Shown: positions 28,083 through 37,412, counted from the first letter of the stretch. The stretch is 64,000 bases of DNA from JACJXF01 sp964404825 (GCA_964404825.1 CAYOLQ010000002.1:13506-77505), one strand, 5' to 3'. Notes: a model not told the origin generated them from the sequence alone. A program made the numbers and translations.

Positions 28083-28454
28083 TTAATCGTCTTCGTAAAT
28101 TTTTGTTTTCCCATCTGCCCATAAATCTTCAAGTCTGTAAAATGACCTTTGTTCTTCAAGAAATATATGTACAACAATTCCCGCAAAATCTATCAGAACC
28201 CATTGCGAGTTCTGAACCCCTTCCACATGAGCCGGTTTAACTCCAAGAAGCTCTTTGGGTCTTATTTCAACATTGTCTGCAAGAGCCGAAACCTGTGTTG
28301 TTGAGGTTCCATGACAGATTATAAAATAATCAAATATGGAGTTCTCAATTCCCCGCAGGTCAATGCTTACAATTTTCTTGCCTTTTTTTTCCCGGATAGA
28401 TTCAATTATTACCTCCAAAAGTTTATCGTCACTAATATTTACCTTTTTTTTCAT
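28083..28454 (-). CDS. rsfS: Ribosomal silencing factor RsfS
   Basis: 123 residues. It binds ribosomal protein L14 and blocks subunit joining under starvation. Motifs of the Iojap/RsfS family include 'DYFIICHGTST', 'VEGVQNSQWVLIDFAGIVVHIF' and the C-terminal YRLEDLW. First gene of the run toward ftsH, with a -7 promoter element at 28471-28478. Confidence 0.93.
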   Translation of the reverse strand: MKKKVNISDDKLLEVIIESIREKKGKKIVSIDLRGIENSIFDYFIICHGTSTTQVSALADNVEIRPKELLGVKPAHVEGVQNSQWVLIDFAGIVVHIFLEEQRSFYRLEDLWADGKTKIYEDD

Positions 28455-28470
28455 TCAGAAATTTTAATTG

Positions 28471-28478
28471 CAAAGTTA
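28471..28478 (-). promoter_or_regulatory. -7 promoter element of the rsfS-ftsH run
   Basis: TAACTTTG on the minus strand fits TAnnTTTG; transcription would start near 28464, about 10 bases before the rsfS ATG. No convincing -33. Confidence 0.4.
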
Positions 28479-28622
28479 ATTATTTTAAGCCATGGAGAAA
28501 ATTTCAGCCTGAATTAATGAATATACATGGCTTTTAAAAGAATTAAAATGATTTATCCTGATGGATTAATTGGATTCTAAACAGTTTTTATTCACTTTTG
28601 TTTTTTTTCGGGGGATAGAAAA

Positions 28623-29366
28623 ATGTTTTCAGAAAATTATAAACTCATACATCTGGACAGTATCGTTTCGACAAATTTGCATGCATCTGACCTTTTGTCA
28701 GGAAAAAAGCTAAGCGAACCTACTGTTATATTAGCAGATTTTCAGACCGGAGGCAAAGGTCAGGGAGGCAATCATTGGGAAAGCAACTCTTCAGACAACC
28801 TTTTATTTTCCCTTATCGTTTTTCCTGCAAAAATAAAGGCCAAAGAGCAGTTTTATATTTCCAAAATTACCGCTATCGCGATAAGAGACGTGCTTTCAAA
28901 GCTGGTATCAGGTGTAAAAATTAAATGGCCAAACGATATTCTGGTTAACAAAATCAAAATTTCAGGAATTTTGATTGAAAATACCTTGAAATCTGAATTT
29001 ATAAGCGCATCCGTAATAGGAATAGGAATAAATGTAAATCAGACCGATTTTTCCATACCGGCAACCAGCCTTAAAAATGAATCAGGCAAAGACTCCGACA
29101 GGATTCTCCTTCTGAACTCTTTTCTGGAGGAGTTTCATTATTGGTATGAAATTCTTTTAAGCAGGGATTTCGCCCAAATCGACCTTGAATATTATAAGAA
29201 TCTCTATGGCTTCCAGGAATGGCTGAGGTTTTCCTGGGGAGGAGTTGAATTCGAAGGTTTTGTAGAAGGAGTTGAAGCTGATGGTTATCTGGTGCTGAAA
29301 GCCAGAGACAATAAGGTTTTTAAGTTCGGTTTCAGAGAAGTGGACTTTCTTCTTAACCCAGATTAA
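28623..29366 (+). CDS. birA: Biotin--[acetyl-CoA-carboxylase] ligase
   Basis: 247 residues. It attaches biotin to the carrier lysine of acetyl-CoA carboxylase. The catalytic core shows the biotinyl-AMP loop GGKGQGGNHW, then KWPNDILVNKIKISGILIE and the GIGINVNQTDF segment. There is no N-terminal DNA-binding domain, so this is the class I enzyme without repressor function. It is divergent from rsfS (168 bp) and its last 14 bases overlap the oppositely transcribed SRPBCC gene. Confidence 0.92.
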   Translation: MFSENYKLIHLDSIVSTNLHASDLLSGKKLSEPTVILADFQTGGKGQGGNHWESNSSDNLLFSLIVFPAKIKAKEQFYISKITAIAIRDVLSKLVSGVKIKWPNDILVNKIKISGILIENTLKSEFISASVIGIGINVNQTDFSIPATSLKNESGKDSDRILLLNSFLEEFHYWYEILLSRDFAQIDLEYYKNLYGFQEWLRFSWGGVEFEGFVEGVEADGYLVLKARDNKVFKFGFREVDFLLNPD

Positions 29367-29760
29367 GTTTTTCCGCCTGATCTATAAGCATATCAATAAA
29401 ACCCTGCAGGGGCTCCTTTAGCATCAACATCATCATCATGTTTACATGTGGCTCTATAACCACTCGTATTGCCGTCTGATTTTCATCGATATACTTTAAC
29501 TGGATCCATAGGTGAAAACCAACCGGAGTTTTCCCTTCAGATGCTATTTTTATTAAACTGTTTGGGGTTTTCTCAATTATCTTAAGAGCAGCATCGCCGA
29601 TTCCGTCAACTGTGAATTGACAAGAATCAGAAGTTGCAATCCAGTTTTTAATTTTATCCTCCGGGATAAGGCTTTTAAAATTATTAAAATCCGAAAGGAA
29701 CTGATACACCTGAACATCAGATTTCGATATCTTACCTACTTTGCTTTCTATTTTGTCCAT
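29353..29760 (-). CDS. SRPBCC (START-like) family protein
   Basis: 135 residues, cytoplasmic. The N terminus 'SKVGKISKSDVQVYQFLSDF' and the alternating strands to a long C-terminal helix fit the SRPBCC ligand-binding fold. A run of methionines (HVNMMMMLMLKEP) lines the part before the final helix, probably the hydrophobic pocket entrance. It follows pyrE by 6 bp and overlaps the end of birA. Ligand unknown. Confidence 0.72.
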   Translation of the reverse strand: MDKIESKVGKISKSDVQVYQFLSDFNNFKSLIPEDKIKNWIATSDSCQFTVDGIGDAALKIIEKTPNSLIKIASEGKTPVGFHLWIQLKYIDENQTAIRVVIEPHVNMMMMLMLKEPLQGFIDMLIDQAEKLNLG

Positions 29761-29766
29761 TGATTT

Positions 29767-30396
29767 TTATTTTCTCCAGTTTTCCGGATCTGTGCGCCAG
29801 TCAGCCAACAAAGCAGCTTCATTTTTATTGATAAATCCGTTTTCGAGAGCCAGTTCGAGGAGCGCATTATAATTACTTAATGTTATCAGTTTGCAGTCTG
29901 CATCATTAAAATTCTTAACAGCCTGAGGAAATCCATAACTGAATATTGCTGCCATACCAACTACAACACATCCGGCTTCACGAAGAGCATTCACTGCTTT
30001 AAGGCTACTGCCACCCGTTGAGATAAGATCCTCAATAACAACAATTTTTTGTCCCGGCTCGATTTTACCCTCTATTAAGTTTTCAAGCCCATGAGATTTT
30101 GATGCTGAGCGAACATAAACAAATGGCAATTCCATTTTATCCGCAACAAGAGCACCCTGGGCTATCGCTCCGGTTGCAACTCCGGCAATAACATCGGGTA
30201 TACCGAATTGCTTTTTAATTTCTTCTACAAACGAATCACGGATAAATGATCTGATTTCAGGAAATGAAAGGGTCTTCCGGTTATCGCAATAAATAGGCGA
30301 GAACCAGCCTGAAGCCCACGTAAACGGGTTTGCAGGTTCTAATTTTATTGACTTACTTTGCAGCAGATAATGTGCGATTTTTTTACTTGTATCCAT
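29767..30396 (-). CDS. pyrE: Orotate phosphoribosyltransferase
   Basis: 209 residues. It makes OMP from orotate and PRPP in pyrimidine synthesis. The PRPP-binding motif VVIEDLISTGGSSL lies near residue 117, and the N-terminal half has the AGVATGAIAQGALVA loop. The start codon lies only 10 bases from the divergent Nudix ATG. A TACATTTG -7 element (30404-30411) inside the Nudix start region would give pyrE a nearly leaderless transcript. Confidence 0.93.
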   Translation of the reverse strand: MDTSKKIAHYLLQSKSIKLEPANPFTWASGWFSPIYCDNRKTLSFPEIRSFIRDSFVEEIKKQFGIPDVIAGVATGAIAQGALVADKMELPFVYVRSASKSHGLENLIEGKIEPGQKIVVIEDLISTGGSSLKAVNALREAGCVVVGMAAIFSYGFPQAVKNFNDADCKLITLSNYNALLELALENGFINKNEAALLADWRTDPENWRK

Positions 30397-30403
30397 AGTG
30401 CGG

Positions 30404-30411
30404 CAAATGTA
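30404..30411 (-). promoter_or_regulatory. -7 promoter element of pyrE, inside the divergent Nudix start
   Basis: TACATTTG on the minus strand matches TAnnTTTG. Transcription would begin close to 30397, at or within a base or two of the pyrE start codon at 30396, so the mRNA may be leaderless. Support is the motif only. Confidence 0.35.
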
Positions 30412-31021
30412 TAAAGTTTTTTTTAAGGACAGAACAGTTTTTTTCAGAGATGATTTTCCAGAAACCTTCCGGACAAAATACGGCCTCTTCTACAAATATG
30501 AATTACCCTCGAATTTGGAAGAAATCGTGAGTGCTTTTTTTAACCTTGAAAAAATCAGTACGCTTTATTTATTTCATTCTGACCTGCCTTTTTTATACAA
30601 AGAGTTCAGTTCCCTTTTTAAGCCTGTAAAAGCTGCAGGTGGTCTGGTAAGAAACTCCAGAGGAGAGTTTATGGTTATATTCAGAAATGGAATATGGGAC
30701 CTGCCCAAAGGCAAAGAAGAGAAAGGCGAGAGCTCACAGGAAGCCGCGGTGCGCGAAGTATGCGAAGAATGCGGAATTGAGGCTCCCCTGGTACAAAGTT
30801 TTCTTCTTAAAACTTTTCATGCATATAAGCAGGATGGTAAAACTTTTCTTAAAGAAACCGACTGGTACAATATGACTGTTGAAAATGATGTGAAAACCAA
30901 ACCTCAGAAGAAAGAGAATATCACAGAGATACGATGGCTAAAGCCTGAGAATGCGAACTTAATTCGTTCAAATACTTTTCCTTTAGTACTTGATGTGTTG
31001 AAAGAGGCAAAAATTATCTGA
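30407..31021 (+). CDS. Nudix hydrolase
   Basis: 204 residues from ATG 30407 (MYKVFFKDRTVFF); an in-frame GTG at 30398 is a less likely start. The Nudix box is complete: G-x5-E-x7-REVCEECGI, beginning GKEEKGE. The N-terminal 75 residues form an extra domain before the catalytic fold. Substrate (a nucleoside diphosphate linked to X) cannot be told from sequence. It converges on the thioredoxin-fold gene with a 4-bp gap. Confidence 0.88.
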   Translation: MYKVFFKDRTVFFRDDFPETFRTKYGLFYKYELPSNLEEIVSAFFNLEKISTLYLFHSDLPFLYKEFSSLFKPVKAAGGLVRNSRGEFMVIFRNGIWDLPKGKEEKGESSQEAAVREVCEECGIEAPLVQSFLLKTFHAYKQDGKTFLKETDWYNMTVENDVKTKPQKKENITEIRWLKPENANLIRSNTFPLVLDVLKEAKII

Positions 31022-31025
31022 GATA

Positions 31026-32453
31026 TCAGATTTCCCCATTCCCTTTTAAAATACTGAAAAGTTGTTGTTCAAATCCGTCAGAAGGTAGAACAGCCGGAGA
31101 CATAATTAGTTTCCCTTCCCTGTCAACAAGGTAAAAAACAGGAAAGGCTTTTATTTTGTAATCCTGCATGAGAGCAGGACTATTTACTCCATAATAGAAT
31201 TTCCAGGGTATCTGGTTTTCATCTGAAAAGCTTTGTATTTTCTCCTTTTCATCCGAAGGAATGATTACAAGTATCTCAAGATATTTACTGTATTTATGAT
31301 AATAGTATTTCAGGTATTCAAATTCCTGCAGACACTCCAGATTATTGAGTGAACAAAAACCAATATAAACATACTTACTTCCGTTAAATGGTATTTCCAG
31401 ACTATCTCCGTCTATGCTTTTTAGTTTTGCCGGGGGAGGAGAGAGGCCTTTAAGCATTGATGACGCTTCCTTTTTCAGCCTTTCTGAAATAATTTTGGTA
31501 ATGGGATCAGAAGAATTGAAAATAAGACTATCACAAAGTGCAGTAAGGGTCGGCAATGGTAATCCGCTTTCATAGTATGCACTCTGGAATTCCCTGAGAA
31601 TAACCCATTCACGAATCTGATCATTTTGTAATATCGGATCTTTTTTAAGAATCCTGTTTAATGATGAATAATCCCCATTACCTATAAGTGAATAAATTCC
31701 TGCAAAATCAGGGTGGTTTGTAAGACTGCTGATATACCTGTCGAAATACAAATTGAAGAATTCCCACCAGGAAGGAACATCAGGACGAACAGGTTTGTCC
31801 ATAAGATATTTCTCATACAAATCATTTCGGTTGAATTGGTTGACCAGAAATCCAAGCGTTGCCAGTTTGTATAAGCGATAGGATTCGAAATACTCATTCC
31901 CGGATGAACCGGCATAATCACTTAAAGCAAGATCAAAGGAATCCAGCTTTTCACGGCTGCGTTCCGCATCGTAGTAACGGAGAATCTGTTTATCGAGAAA
32001 AGGTTCGAATTGTTCATTGAATTTGAAAATAGCATCATTAAGTTCCGTTTTACTCACAGTAATTTCGGAAGCTGGAACCATATGCCATAGCGGAGGTACA
32101 AAAAAGACATTACGGGTTTCATTATTTTTACCGGCAGGAAGCGGTGGCAGCTCAATATTGTATGACCTACCGGGTTCTGCAAACAGAAACGCCTTATACA
32201 AAGGAGTCTGGCAATAAACGCATTGTGTGTTTTCAAGTGGAAAACTTATGGAAAAGTTACCGTCGTTATCAACTATTACTTTTGATACAGATTTCCTGGT
32301 ATCGTAAATTCTTTCGGTATAATAAAAAAACTCCAGTTCCTTACCTGCGTACTCAGTATTTTTGCCATTAAAAAAAACAGGCATACTTTGTGAATATAAA
32401 CCAACTGTAAGGATGAAAACTAACAGGATGGAAAGATACAGCCTTCCTCTCAT
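31026..32453 (-). CDS. Exported thioredoxin-fold (TlpA/ResA-like) protein without CxxC
   Basis: 475 residues. A signal peptide (first 21 residues, ending YSQ) is followed by a domain of unknown function and long helical region, then a C-terminal thioredoxin fold (residues about 350-475). Where TlpA proteins have CxxC, this one reads FCSLNNLEC, a C-x6-C spacing, so classical disulfide exchange is doubtful. The cis-proline strand AFPVFYLVD is present. Its ATG overlaps the coaD stop (ATGA), so expression is coupled to coaD. Likely periplasmic; redox activity uncertain. Confidence 0.75.
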   Translation of the reverse strand: MRGRLYLSILLVFILTVGLYSQSMPVFFNGKNTEYAGKELEFFYYTERIYDTRKSVSKVIVDNDGNFSISFPLENTQCVYCQTPLYKAFLFAEPGRSYNIELPPLPAGKNNETRNVFFVPPLWHMVPASEITVSKTELNDAIFKFNEQFEPFLDKQILRYYDAERSREKLDSFDLALSDYAGSSGNEYFESYRLYKLATLGFLVNQFNRNDLYEKYLMDKPVRPDVPSWWEFFNLYFDRYISSLTNHPDFAGIYSLIGNGDYSSLNRILKKDPILQNDQIREWVILREFQSAYYESGLPLPTLTALCDSLIFNSSDPITKIISERLKKEASSMLKGLSPPPAKLKSIDGDSLEIPFNGSKYVYIGFCSLNNLECLQEFEYLKYYYHKYSKYLEILVIIPSDEKEKIQSFSDENQIPWKFYYGVNSPALMQDYKIKAFPVFYLVDREGKLIMSPAVLPSDGFEQQLFSILKGNGEI

Positions 32454-32923
32454 GGTAAATATTTCTTAATATCCACTCCTTTTGGTAAGAATTTAGAAGC
32501 ATCTCCCCCGTAAAATAAAATATCCCTGACAATAGTTGAATTAACAAAAGTATATTCCGGAGAAGTGAGTAAAAAAACGGTTTCAATTAACGGATTCATT
32601 GCCTTATTCATCTGACCAATAGCTCTTTCATACTCGAAATCAGCTGCTGTACGTAAACCGCGAAGCAGGTAACGTGCATTTACTTTTGTGCAATAATCTA
32701 TTGTGAGACCCTGATAGTGTTGGACTTCAACTTTGGGATTACCTGCGAAAACATCAGATATAAGCCGCAACCGGGTATCAAGGTCAAGAAGTGCTTTTTT
32801 CTGGGTGTTGAAACCAACTGCAATTATTATCTTATCGAAAAGTGGCAATGATCTGTTTACAACGGATTGATGCCCGATTGTAAAAGGGTCGAAAGAGCCT
32901 GGGAAAAGTGCAATTTTATCCAT
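32450..32923 (-). CDS. coaD: Phosphopantetheine adenylyltransferase
   Basis: 157 residues, the normal family size. It makes dephospho-CoA from phosphopantetheine and ATP. The motifs FPGSFDPFTIGH (nucleotidyltransferase TxGH) and STIVRD near the C terminus are diagnostic. I chose ATG 32923 (MDKIALFPG). The frame is open 70 residues further upstream, but that part overlaps the LiaF-like gene and is not CoaD-like. It shares a 4-bp ATGA overlap with the downstream thioredoxin-fold gene. Confidence 0.95.
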   Translation of the reverse strand: MDKIALFPGSFDPFTIGHQSVVNRSLPLFDKIIIAVGFNTQKKALLDLDTRLRLISDVFAGNPKVEVQHYQGLTIDYCTKVNARYLLRGLRTAADFEYERAIGQMNKAMNPLIETVFLLTSPEYTFVNSTIVRDILFYGGDASKFLPKGVDIKKYLP

Positions 32924-32978
32924 AAAACAAGAATGAATTGTGAGAATTGTTTTCCTCTGAACTAATTCACTTAATTTT

Positions 32979-33512
32979 CTAGTATGTTCTGATCTCACAA
33001 CCCCCGAATACAACCTCCAGTTTAATTTCCAGATGAGGCTTTTCGGGATCAAAATCAGGGCTGGTGTAGGTTGATGAACCAAATACAGCAGAGTTCCCGT
33101 TTGGCAATTCTGTACCGGCAAATGCTGATTCAACTTTAATTTTGGTTGGTAAATCCTTGTTGATTTTTATTATACTGGCACCAAAAACCGTACTTATTTT
33201 TACTCTCTGTTTCTCACCTTTAAGGTCGATATCCCTGAAATCATAAGTTCCTTTACCAAATACCACGCTGTAATCGCGGTTGGTTTCGGGGTTGGAAAAG
33301 CGTTTCTCTCCGAAAACAATGTCGCTTTCTTTCGTTTCAAATGAGGGAGTTTTAAAACTTCCGAAAAGCATTTTTATTCCAAAAAAGATTAACAGAAAAG
33401 CAATCAGAATCTTAAAGAGTGGAAAATCAATATTGAAAACAATTCTGAAAATCAGACTAGCTCCCAGGATTACAAGTAGTAATCCCCAAAAAAGTGATGG
33501 ACCCATTTTCAT
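32979..33512 (-). CDS. LiaF-like membrane protein
   Basis: 177 residues. Two or three N-terminal membrane spans (residues about 5-50) are followed by a beta-helical C-terminal domain with repeated strands ending 'VFGE', 'VFGK', 'VFGA' and 'VFGG', the pattern of the LiaF/cell-wall-active-antibiotic-response C domain. In Firmicutes LiaF tunes a two-component system; no such system is adjacent here. It lies 55 bp upstream of coaD. Confidence 0.78.
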   Translation of the reverse strand: MKMGPSLFWGLLLVILGASLIFRIVFNIDFPLFKILIAFLLIFFGIKMLFGSFKTPSFETKESDIVFGEKRFSNPETNRDYSVVFGKGTYDFRDIDLKGEKQRVKISTVFGASIIKINKDLPTKIKVESAFAGTELPNGNSAVFGSSTYTSPDFDPEKPHLEIKLEVVFGGCEIRTY

Positions 33513-33570
33513 TTTTTTTTTGATTAAGAATCGGTAATGAAAGTAAAAATACAGTTTTATTTTTTAAATA

Positions 33571-36024
33571 TTATATAACCTTTAACGGACTTTTTACCTT
33601 TTCTTTCATAAGTGCCAGTTCCAGTACCTGTAAGATATTTTCTACATAATGAAATGTGAGATCCTTGCGGTAAATTTCCTTTATTTCCTCAATATCTTTC
33701 AGATTATCTTTTGAAATTATAATATCCGTTATCCCTGCTCTTTTTGCTGCAAGGATTTTCTCTTTGATTCCTCCCACAGGTAATACTTTTCCCCGGAGAG
33801 TTATTTCACCCGTCATAGCCAGATTTGCTTTTACCTTTCTCTGGGTAAATGTTGATGCAAGCGAGGTAATCATTGTTATACCGGCCGATGGCCCGTCTTT
33901 TGGAATCGCACCTTCAGGAACATGAACATGAACATTACATTGATCAAAGATTTCCACATCCAGACCCAACATTGGCGAATGTGATTTCAGATATTCAAGT
34001 GCAAGCACTGCTGATTCTTTCATTACATCACCAAGGTTTCCGGTAAGAGTTAACTTACCATTTCCTTTACTTATGCTCGATTCAACAAAAAGTATCTCGC
34101 CACCGACAGATGTCCATGCAAGACCCGTAACAACTCCCGCGAAATCATTATTTTCATAATGATCTCTCATAAACCTTGGAGTTCCAAGGATTTCCTTTAT
34201 GCTTTTTACCGAAAGAGCCGGGTTATACTGTTCTTCCATTGCAATCTTTTTTGCCACCACCCGAATAACTTTGGCAATCTGCTTATCCAACTGTCTTACT
34301 CCCGATTCACGGGTATAATTTTCAATAATATTCTGTAAAGCTTCTTTAGCAAATTTCAGCTTTGCTTTTGGTAATCCATGTTCAGAAAGTTGTTTGGGAA
34401 CGAGATGCTGTTTGGCAATCTCAAGTTTTTCTTCAACAAGATAGCCTGTTACCTCAATAATTTCCATACGATCGAGTAGTGCAGGACTTATAGTACTTGT
34501 AGTATTTGCCGTTGCAATGAATAATATCCTCGATAAATCGTAATCCACCTCCAGGTAATTATCATGAAAAGCAGAGTTTTGTTCCGGATCGAGTACCTCA
34601 AGCAGGGCTGATTCAGGATCTCCATGGAAATCCCTGCCAACTTTATCAATCTCATCCAGCACAAATACCGGGTTGGAAGATTTGGCTTTTTTCAGACTCT
34701 GAATTATCCGACCCGGCATAGCTCCGATGTATGTTTTCCGGTGCCCCCTTATTTCCGACTCGTCATGCAGCCCACCTAAAGAAACCCTGACATACTTGCG
34801 GTTAAGCGCCCTGGCAATAGATTTTCCAAGTGATGTTTTACCAACACCCGGAGGGCCAACCAGGCAAACTATAGGTGATTTCATATCACCCTTTAGTTTA
34901 AGGACGGCAAGGTGCTCAATTATGCGGTCCTTAACATTGTCGAGGCCAAAATGATCCTTGTCGAGGATATTCTGTGCCCTTTTTAGATTGAAATTATCTT
35001 TTGTATATTCCTTCCAGGGCAGATCCAGCATAGTCTGGACGTAATTCATTTGTACGGAATACTCTCCTGCTGCGGGATTCAGACGGCCAAGTTTTTCAAG
35101 TTCTTTATTAAAAACTTCTGCAGTTTCTTTCAGCCATTTTTTCTTTTTGGCTTTTTCTTTAAGGTCCTTAATGTCCTGCTCAACCGGATTTCCGCCCAAT
35201 TCATCCTGAATGGTCTTCATCTGCTGGTGCAGAAGGTATTCTCTTTGCTGCTGATCCAGATCGTGCTTTACTTTGGATTGGATATCGTATTTAAGCTCAA
35301 GCATCTGAACTTCTTTGGCCAGATATTCAAGAAGCCGGATCCCTCTTTGCTTTAAATCGTCAATTTCAAGAAGTTTCTGTTTTTCAGCAATTTCCATATC
35401 GTTATTTGATGAGAGGAAATTGATAAGGAATGCAGAGCTTTCAATATTTTTAACTGCAAAAGTAGCTTCTGGCGGTATATTTGATGAAAGCTTTATAATT
35501 TTCAAAGACAGATCTTTAAGAGTGGCTACTATAGCTTTCAGCTCGTCTTCGCTACCCGACCTTTTGTCTTCCAGCACGTCAATGCGTGCCACATAATAAG
35601 GTTTATCAGAGACAAGATCCATTATCTCAAAGCGTTTTTTGCCTTGAATGATTACCGAGGTGGAACCATCAGGCATCTCAAGAATTTTCAGGATTTGAGC
35701 AACGGTGCCTGTTTTATAGAGATCTTTAATCTCAGGCTCATCAATATTCACATTATTCTGTGCAACCGCTCCAAGAATTTTGTTTTTCCGGTAAACTTCT
35801 TTAATCAGCTTTAAAGATTTTTCACGTCCGATAGAAATCGGAATTACCACGCCCGGGAATAAAACTGTATTTCTGAGAGGGAGTATTGGCAAAACGTCAG
35901 GTACATTCAGCTTAAGCAGTTCATCGTCCTCTTCGTCAGAAATAATGGGTATAAATTCGGATTCCTCGTCTACACCATCCGAATTTAAAAGGTTTTCTAA
36001 ACTATACTGGAACATATTCTTCAT
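33571..36024 (-). CDS. lon: ATP-dependent Lon protease
   Basis: 817 residues from ATG 36024 (MKNMFQYSLENLL). A GGAGA element sits 5 bases upstream, and the longer frame to 36069 would add 15 unsupported residues. Soluble cytoplasmic protease of LonA type: N-terminal LAN domain (LPLRNTVLFPGVV), AAA module with GPPGVGKT (near 395) and VFVLDEIDKVG, and the serine-lysine protease domain with KDGPSAGIT (near 710) and a lysine in LAAKRAGI. A perfect 16-bp palindrome (36057-36072) lies just upstream and may control it. Confidence 0.96.
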   Translation of the reverse strand: MKNMFQYSLENLLNSDGVDEESEFIPIISDEEDDELLKLNVPDVLPILPLRNTVLFPGVVIPISIGREKSLKLIKEVYRKNKILGAVAQNNVNIDEPEIKDLYKTGTVAQILKILEMPDGSTSVIIQGKKRFEIMDLVSDKPYYVARIDVLEDKRSGSEDELKAIVATLKDLSLKIIKLSSNIPPEATFAVKNIESSAFLINFLSSNNDMEIAEKQKLLEIDDLKQRGIRLLEYLAKEVQMLELKYDIQSKVKHDLDQQQREYLLHQQMKTIQDELGGNPVEQDIKDLKEKAKKKKWLKETAEVFNKELEKLGRLNPAAGEYSVQMNYVQTMLDLPWKEYTKDNFNLKRAQNILDKDHFGLDNVKDRIIEHLAVLKLKGDMKSPIVCLVGPPGVGKTSLGKSIARALNRKYVRVSLGGLHDESEIRGHRKTYIGAMPGRIIQSLKKAKSSNPVFVLDEIDKVGRDFHGDPESALLEVLDPEQNSAFHDNYLEVDYDLSRILFIATANTTSTISPALLDRMEIIEVTGYLVEEKLEIAKQHLVPKQLSEHGLPKAKLKFAKEALQNIIENYTRESGVRQLDKQIAKVIRVVAKKIAMEEQYNPALSVKSIKEILGTPRFMRDHYENNDFAGVVTGLAWTSVGGEILFVESSISKGNGKLTLTGNLGDVMKESAVLALEYLKSHSPMLGLDVEIFDQCNVHVHVPEGAIPKDGPSAGITMITSLASTFTQRKVKANLAMTGEITLRGKVLPVGGIKEKILAAKRAGITDIIISKDNLKDIEEIKEIYRKDLTFHYVENILQVLELALMKEKVKSPLKVI

Positions 36025-36056
36025 ATCATCTCCGTTCTTTCTACTGACAAATAGTC

Positions 36057-36072
36057 TGATTGATATCAATCA
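36057..36072. promoter_or_regulatory. 16-bp perfect palindrome upstream of lon (candidate operator)
   Basis: TGATTGATATCAATCA is its own reverse complement and lies 32 bases before the lon start codon. It is long enough to be a dimeric regulator's operator. The binding protein is unknown. Confidence 0.4.
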
Positions 36073-36212
36073 AATGAATAAATTAAAAGTAATGCTTTAT
36101 GGGTCAAGACTTATGCCAAAAACTTAGAAGGACATCAAAAACTCAAAATTCAAAGTTTAAAATGCAAACTTGAGCGGTAATTAAATAACATTTTGCATTT
36201 TTCACTAAACAC

Positions 36213-37397
36213 TTATTGTCTGTACTTTTCCGTTCGCTTAAAAACTGCCATCAGAATTTCCTTTTCAGTTTCGTCAAATATCATATTTCTTCTTTCCATG
36301 ACCTTTTCTGCGACTTCAAAAGCTTTGGGTATTGTGAAAGTACTAAGACCGTGTGCTCCTCCCCATGAAAATGAAGGAACGAAATTTCTGGGGAAGCCCG
36401 ATCCGAATATATTTGCATTTACTCCCACAACAGTACCCGTATTAAACATAGTGTTTATGCCGCATTTGGAGTGATCACCCATAATCAGTCCGCAAAACTG
36501 AAGACCTGTGTTTATAAATTTATCCTCCTTATAGCTCCACAATTTTACAATAGCGTAGTTATTTTTCAGGTTGGAGTTGTTACTGTCGGCTCCGATGTTG
36601 CACCATTCCCCTAGAACCGAATTGCCAAGGAAACCATCGTGACCCTTATTCGAATTTCCGAAGATTACAGAATTGTTTATTTCCCCGCCTGCTTTTGAAT
36701 TCGGGCCTATGGTTGTAGGACCGTAAATTTTTGCTCCCATTTTAAGAGTGGAATGTTCACAAAGTGCAAATGGTCCGCGAACAATCGATCCTTCCATGAT
36801 TTCGCTGTCTTTGCCTAGGTATACAGGACCGGCAGATGCATTAATTGTGGCAAATTCCCCTTTAAAGCCCTCTTCTGCAAATATATTCTCCGGATTAAGA
36901 AGATTCATTGTTTTACTAAGTTTAGCAGATTTTCTGCCCGAAGTAATCAAGGTAAAATCATTTCTTATTTCATCACCATTGAGCTGGAAAATATGCCACG
37001 GATGGTCAATGAGTCGCGGAACGAATGGGCTTTCAATTGTTTTTAGTCCTCTCAGATTTTTATAATCGAATTGTTGAGTATGGGGTTTGTCGAGTCTGGC
37101 AACCATCATCCTTTCACCTGAAACAATTGCTTCACCGGATTTCAGTTCTGTAATACTTTTTATTATTTCGGGGGATGGCAACAGGCTTGCATTAATAAGC
37201 AGATTATCATTCTGAATATTAACAGGATATTTGGTTGTAAGATAATCCTGAGTTAAGCAGGATATTTCTGTCTCAAGAATTTTCTCCCATTTTTCATGTA
37301 TTGTCAATATTCCTACCCGTATTCGGCAAACCGGTCGGGTAAATGTAAGTGGGAGCAATTGTTCCCAGCTCTGGTCGTCGAAGAGGATATAGTTCAT
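36213..37397 (-). CDS. GlmU-like sugar nucleotidyltransferase/acyltransferase
   Basis: 394 residues from ATG 37397 (MNYILFDDQSWEQLLPLTF); an upstream TTG at 37415 is rejected. The N-terminal half is a degenerate nucleotidyltransferase fold with 'LPLTFTRPVCRIRVGI' where a GxGxR loop would be. The C-terminal half is a left-handed beta helix of hexapeptide repeats (about residues 190-350). This is the alternate bacterial GlmU-like family, thought to act in UDP-GlcNAc or related sugar-nucleotide formation. A TATATTTG element (37413-37420) lies directly upstream. No cell-wall genes are adjacent, so its exact substrate remains open. Confidence 0.8.
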   Translation of the reverse strand: MNYILFDDQSWEQLLPLTFTRPVCRIRVGILTIHEKWEKILETEISCLTQDYLTTKYPVNIQNDNLLINASLLPSPEIIKSITELKSGEAIVSGERMMVARLDKPHTQQFDYKNLRGLKTIESPFVPRLIDHPWHIFQLNGDEIRNDFTLITSGRKSAKLSKTMNLLNPENIFAEEGFKGEFATINASAGPVYLGKDSEIMEGSIVRGPFALCEHSTLKMGAKIYGPTTIGPNSKAGGEINNSVIFGNSNKGHDGFLGNSVLGEWCNIGADSNNSNLKNNYAIVKLWSYKEDKFINTGLQFCGLIMGDHSKCGINTMFNTGTVVGVNANIFGSGFPRNFVPSFSWGGAHGLSTFTIPKAFEVAEKVMERRNMIFDETEKEILMAVFKRTEKYRQ

Positions 37398-37412
37398 TTT
37401 GGTTTTTTCTTT

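Noticed and set aside
32924..33133. 70-residue N-terminal extension of coaD
   Set aside because: It overlaps the LiaF-like gene in another frame and CoaD proteins start at MDKIALFPG-like sequence.
36057..36072. FNR/CRP box upstream of lon
   Set aside because: The TTGAT and ATCAA halves have no 4-base spacer, so it does not fit the FNR consensus.
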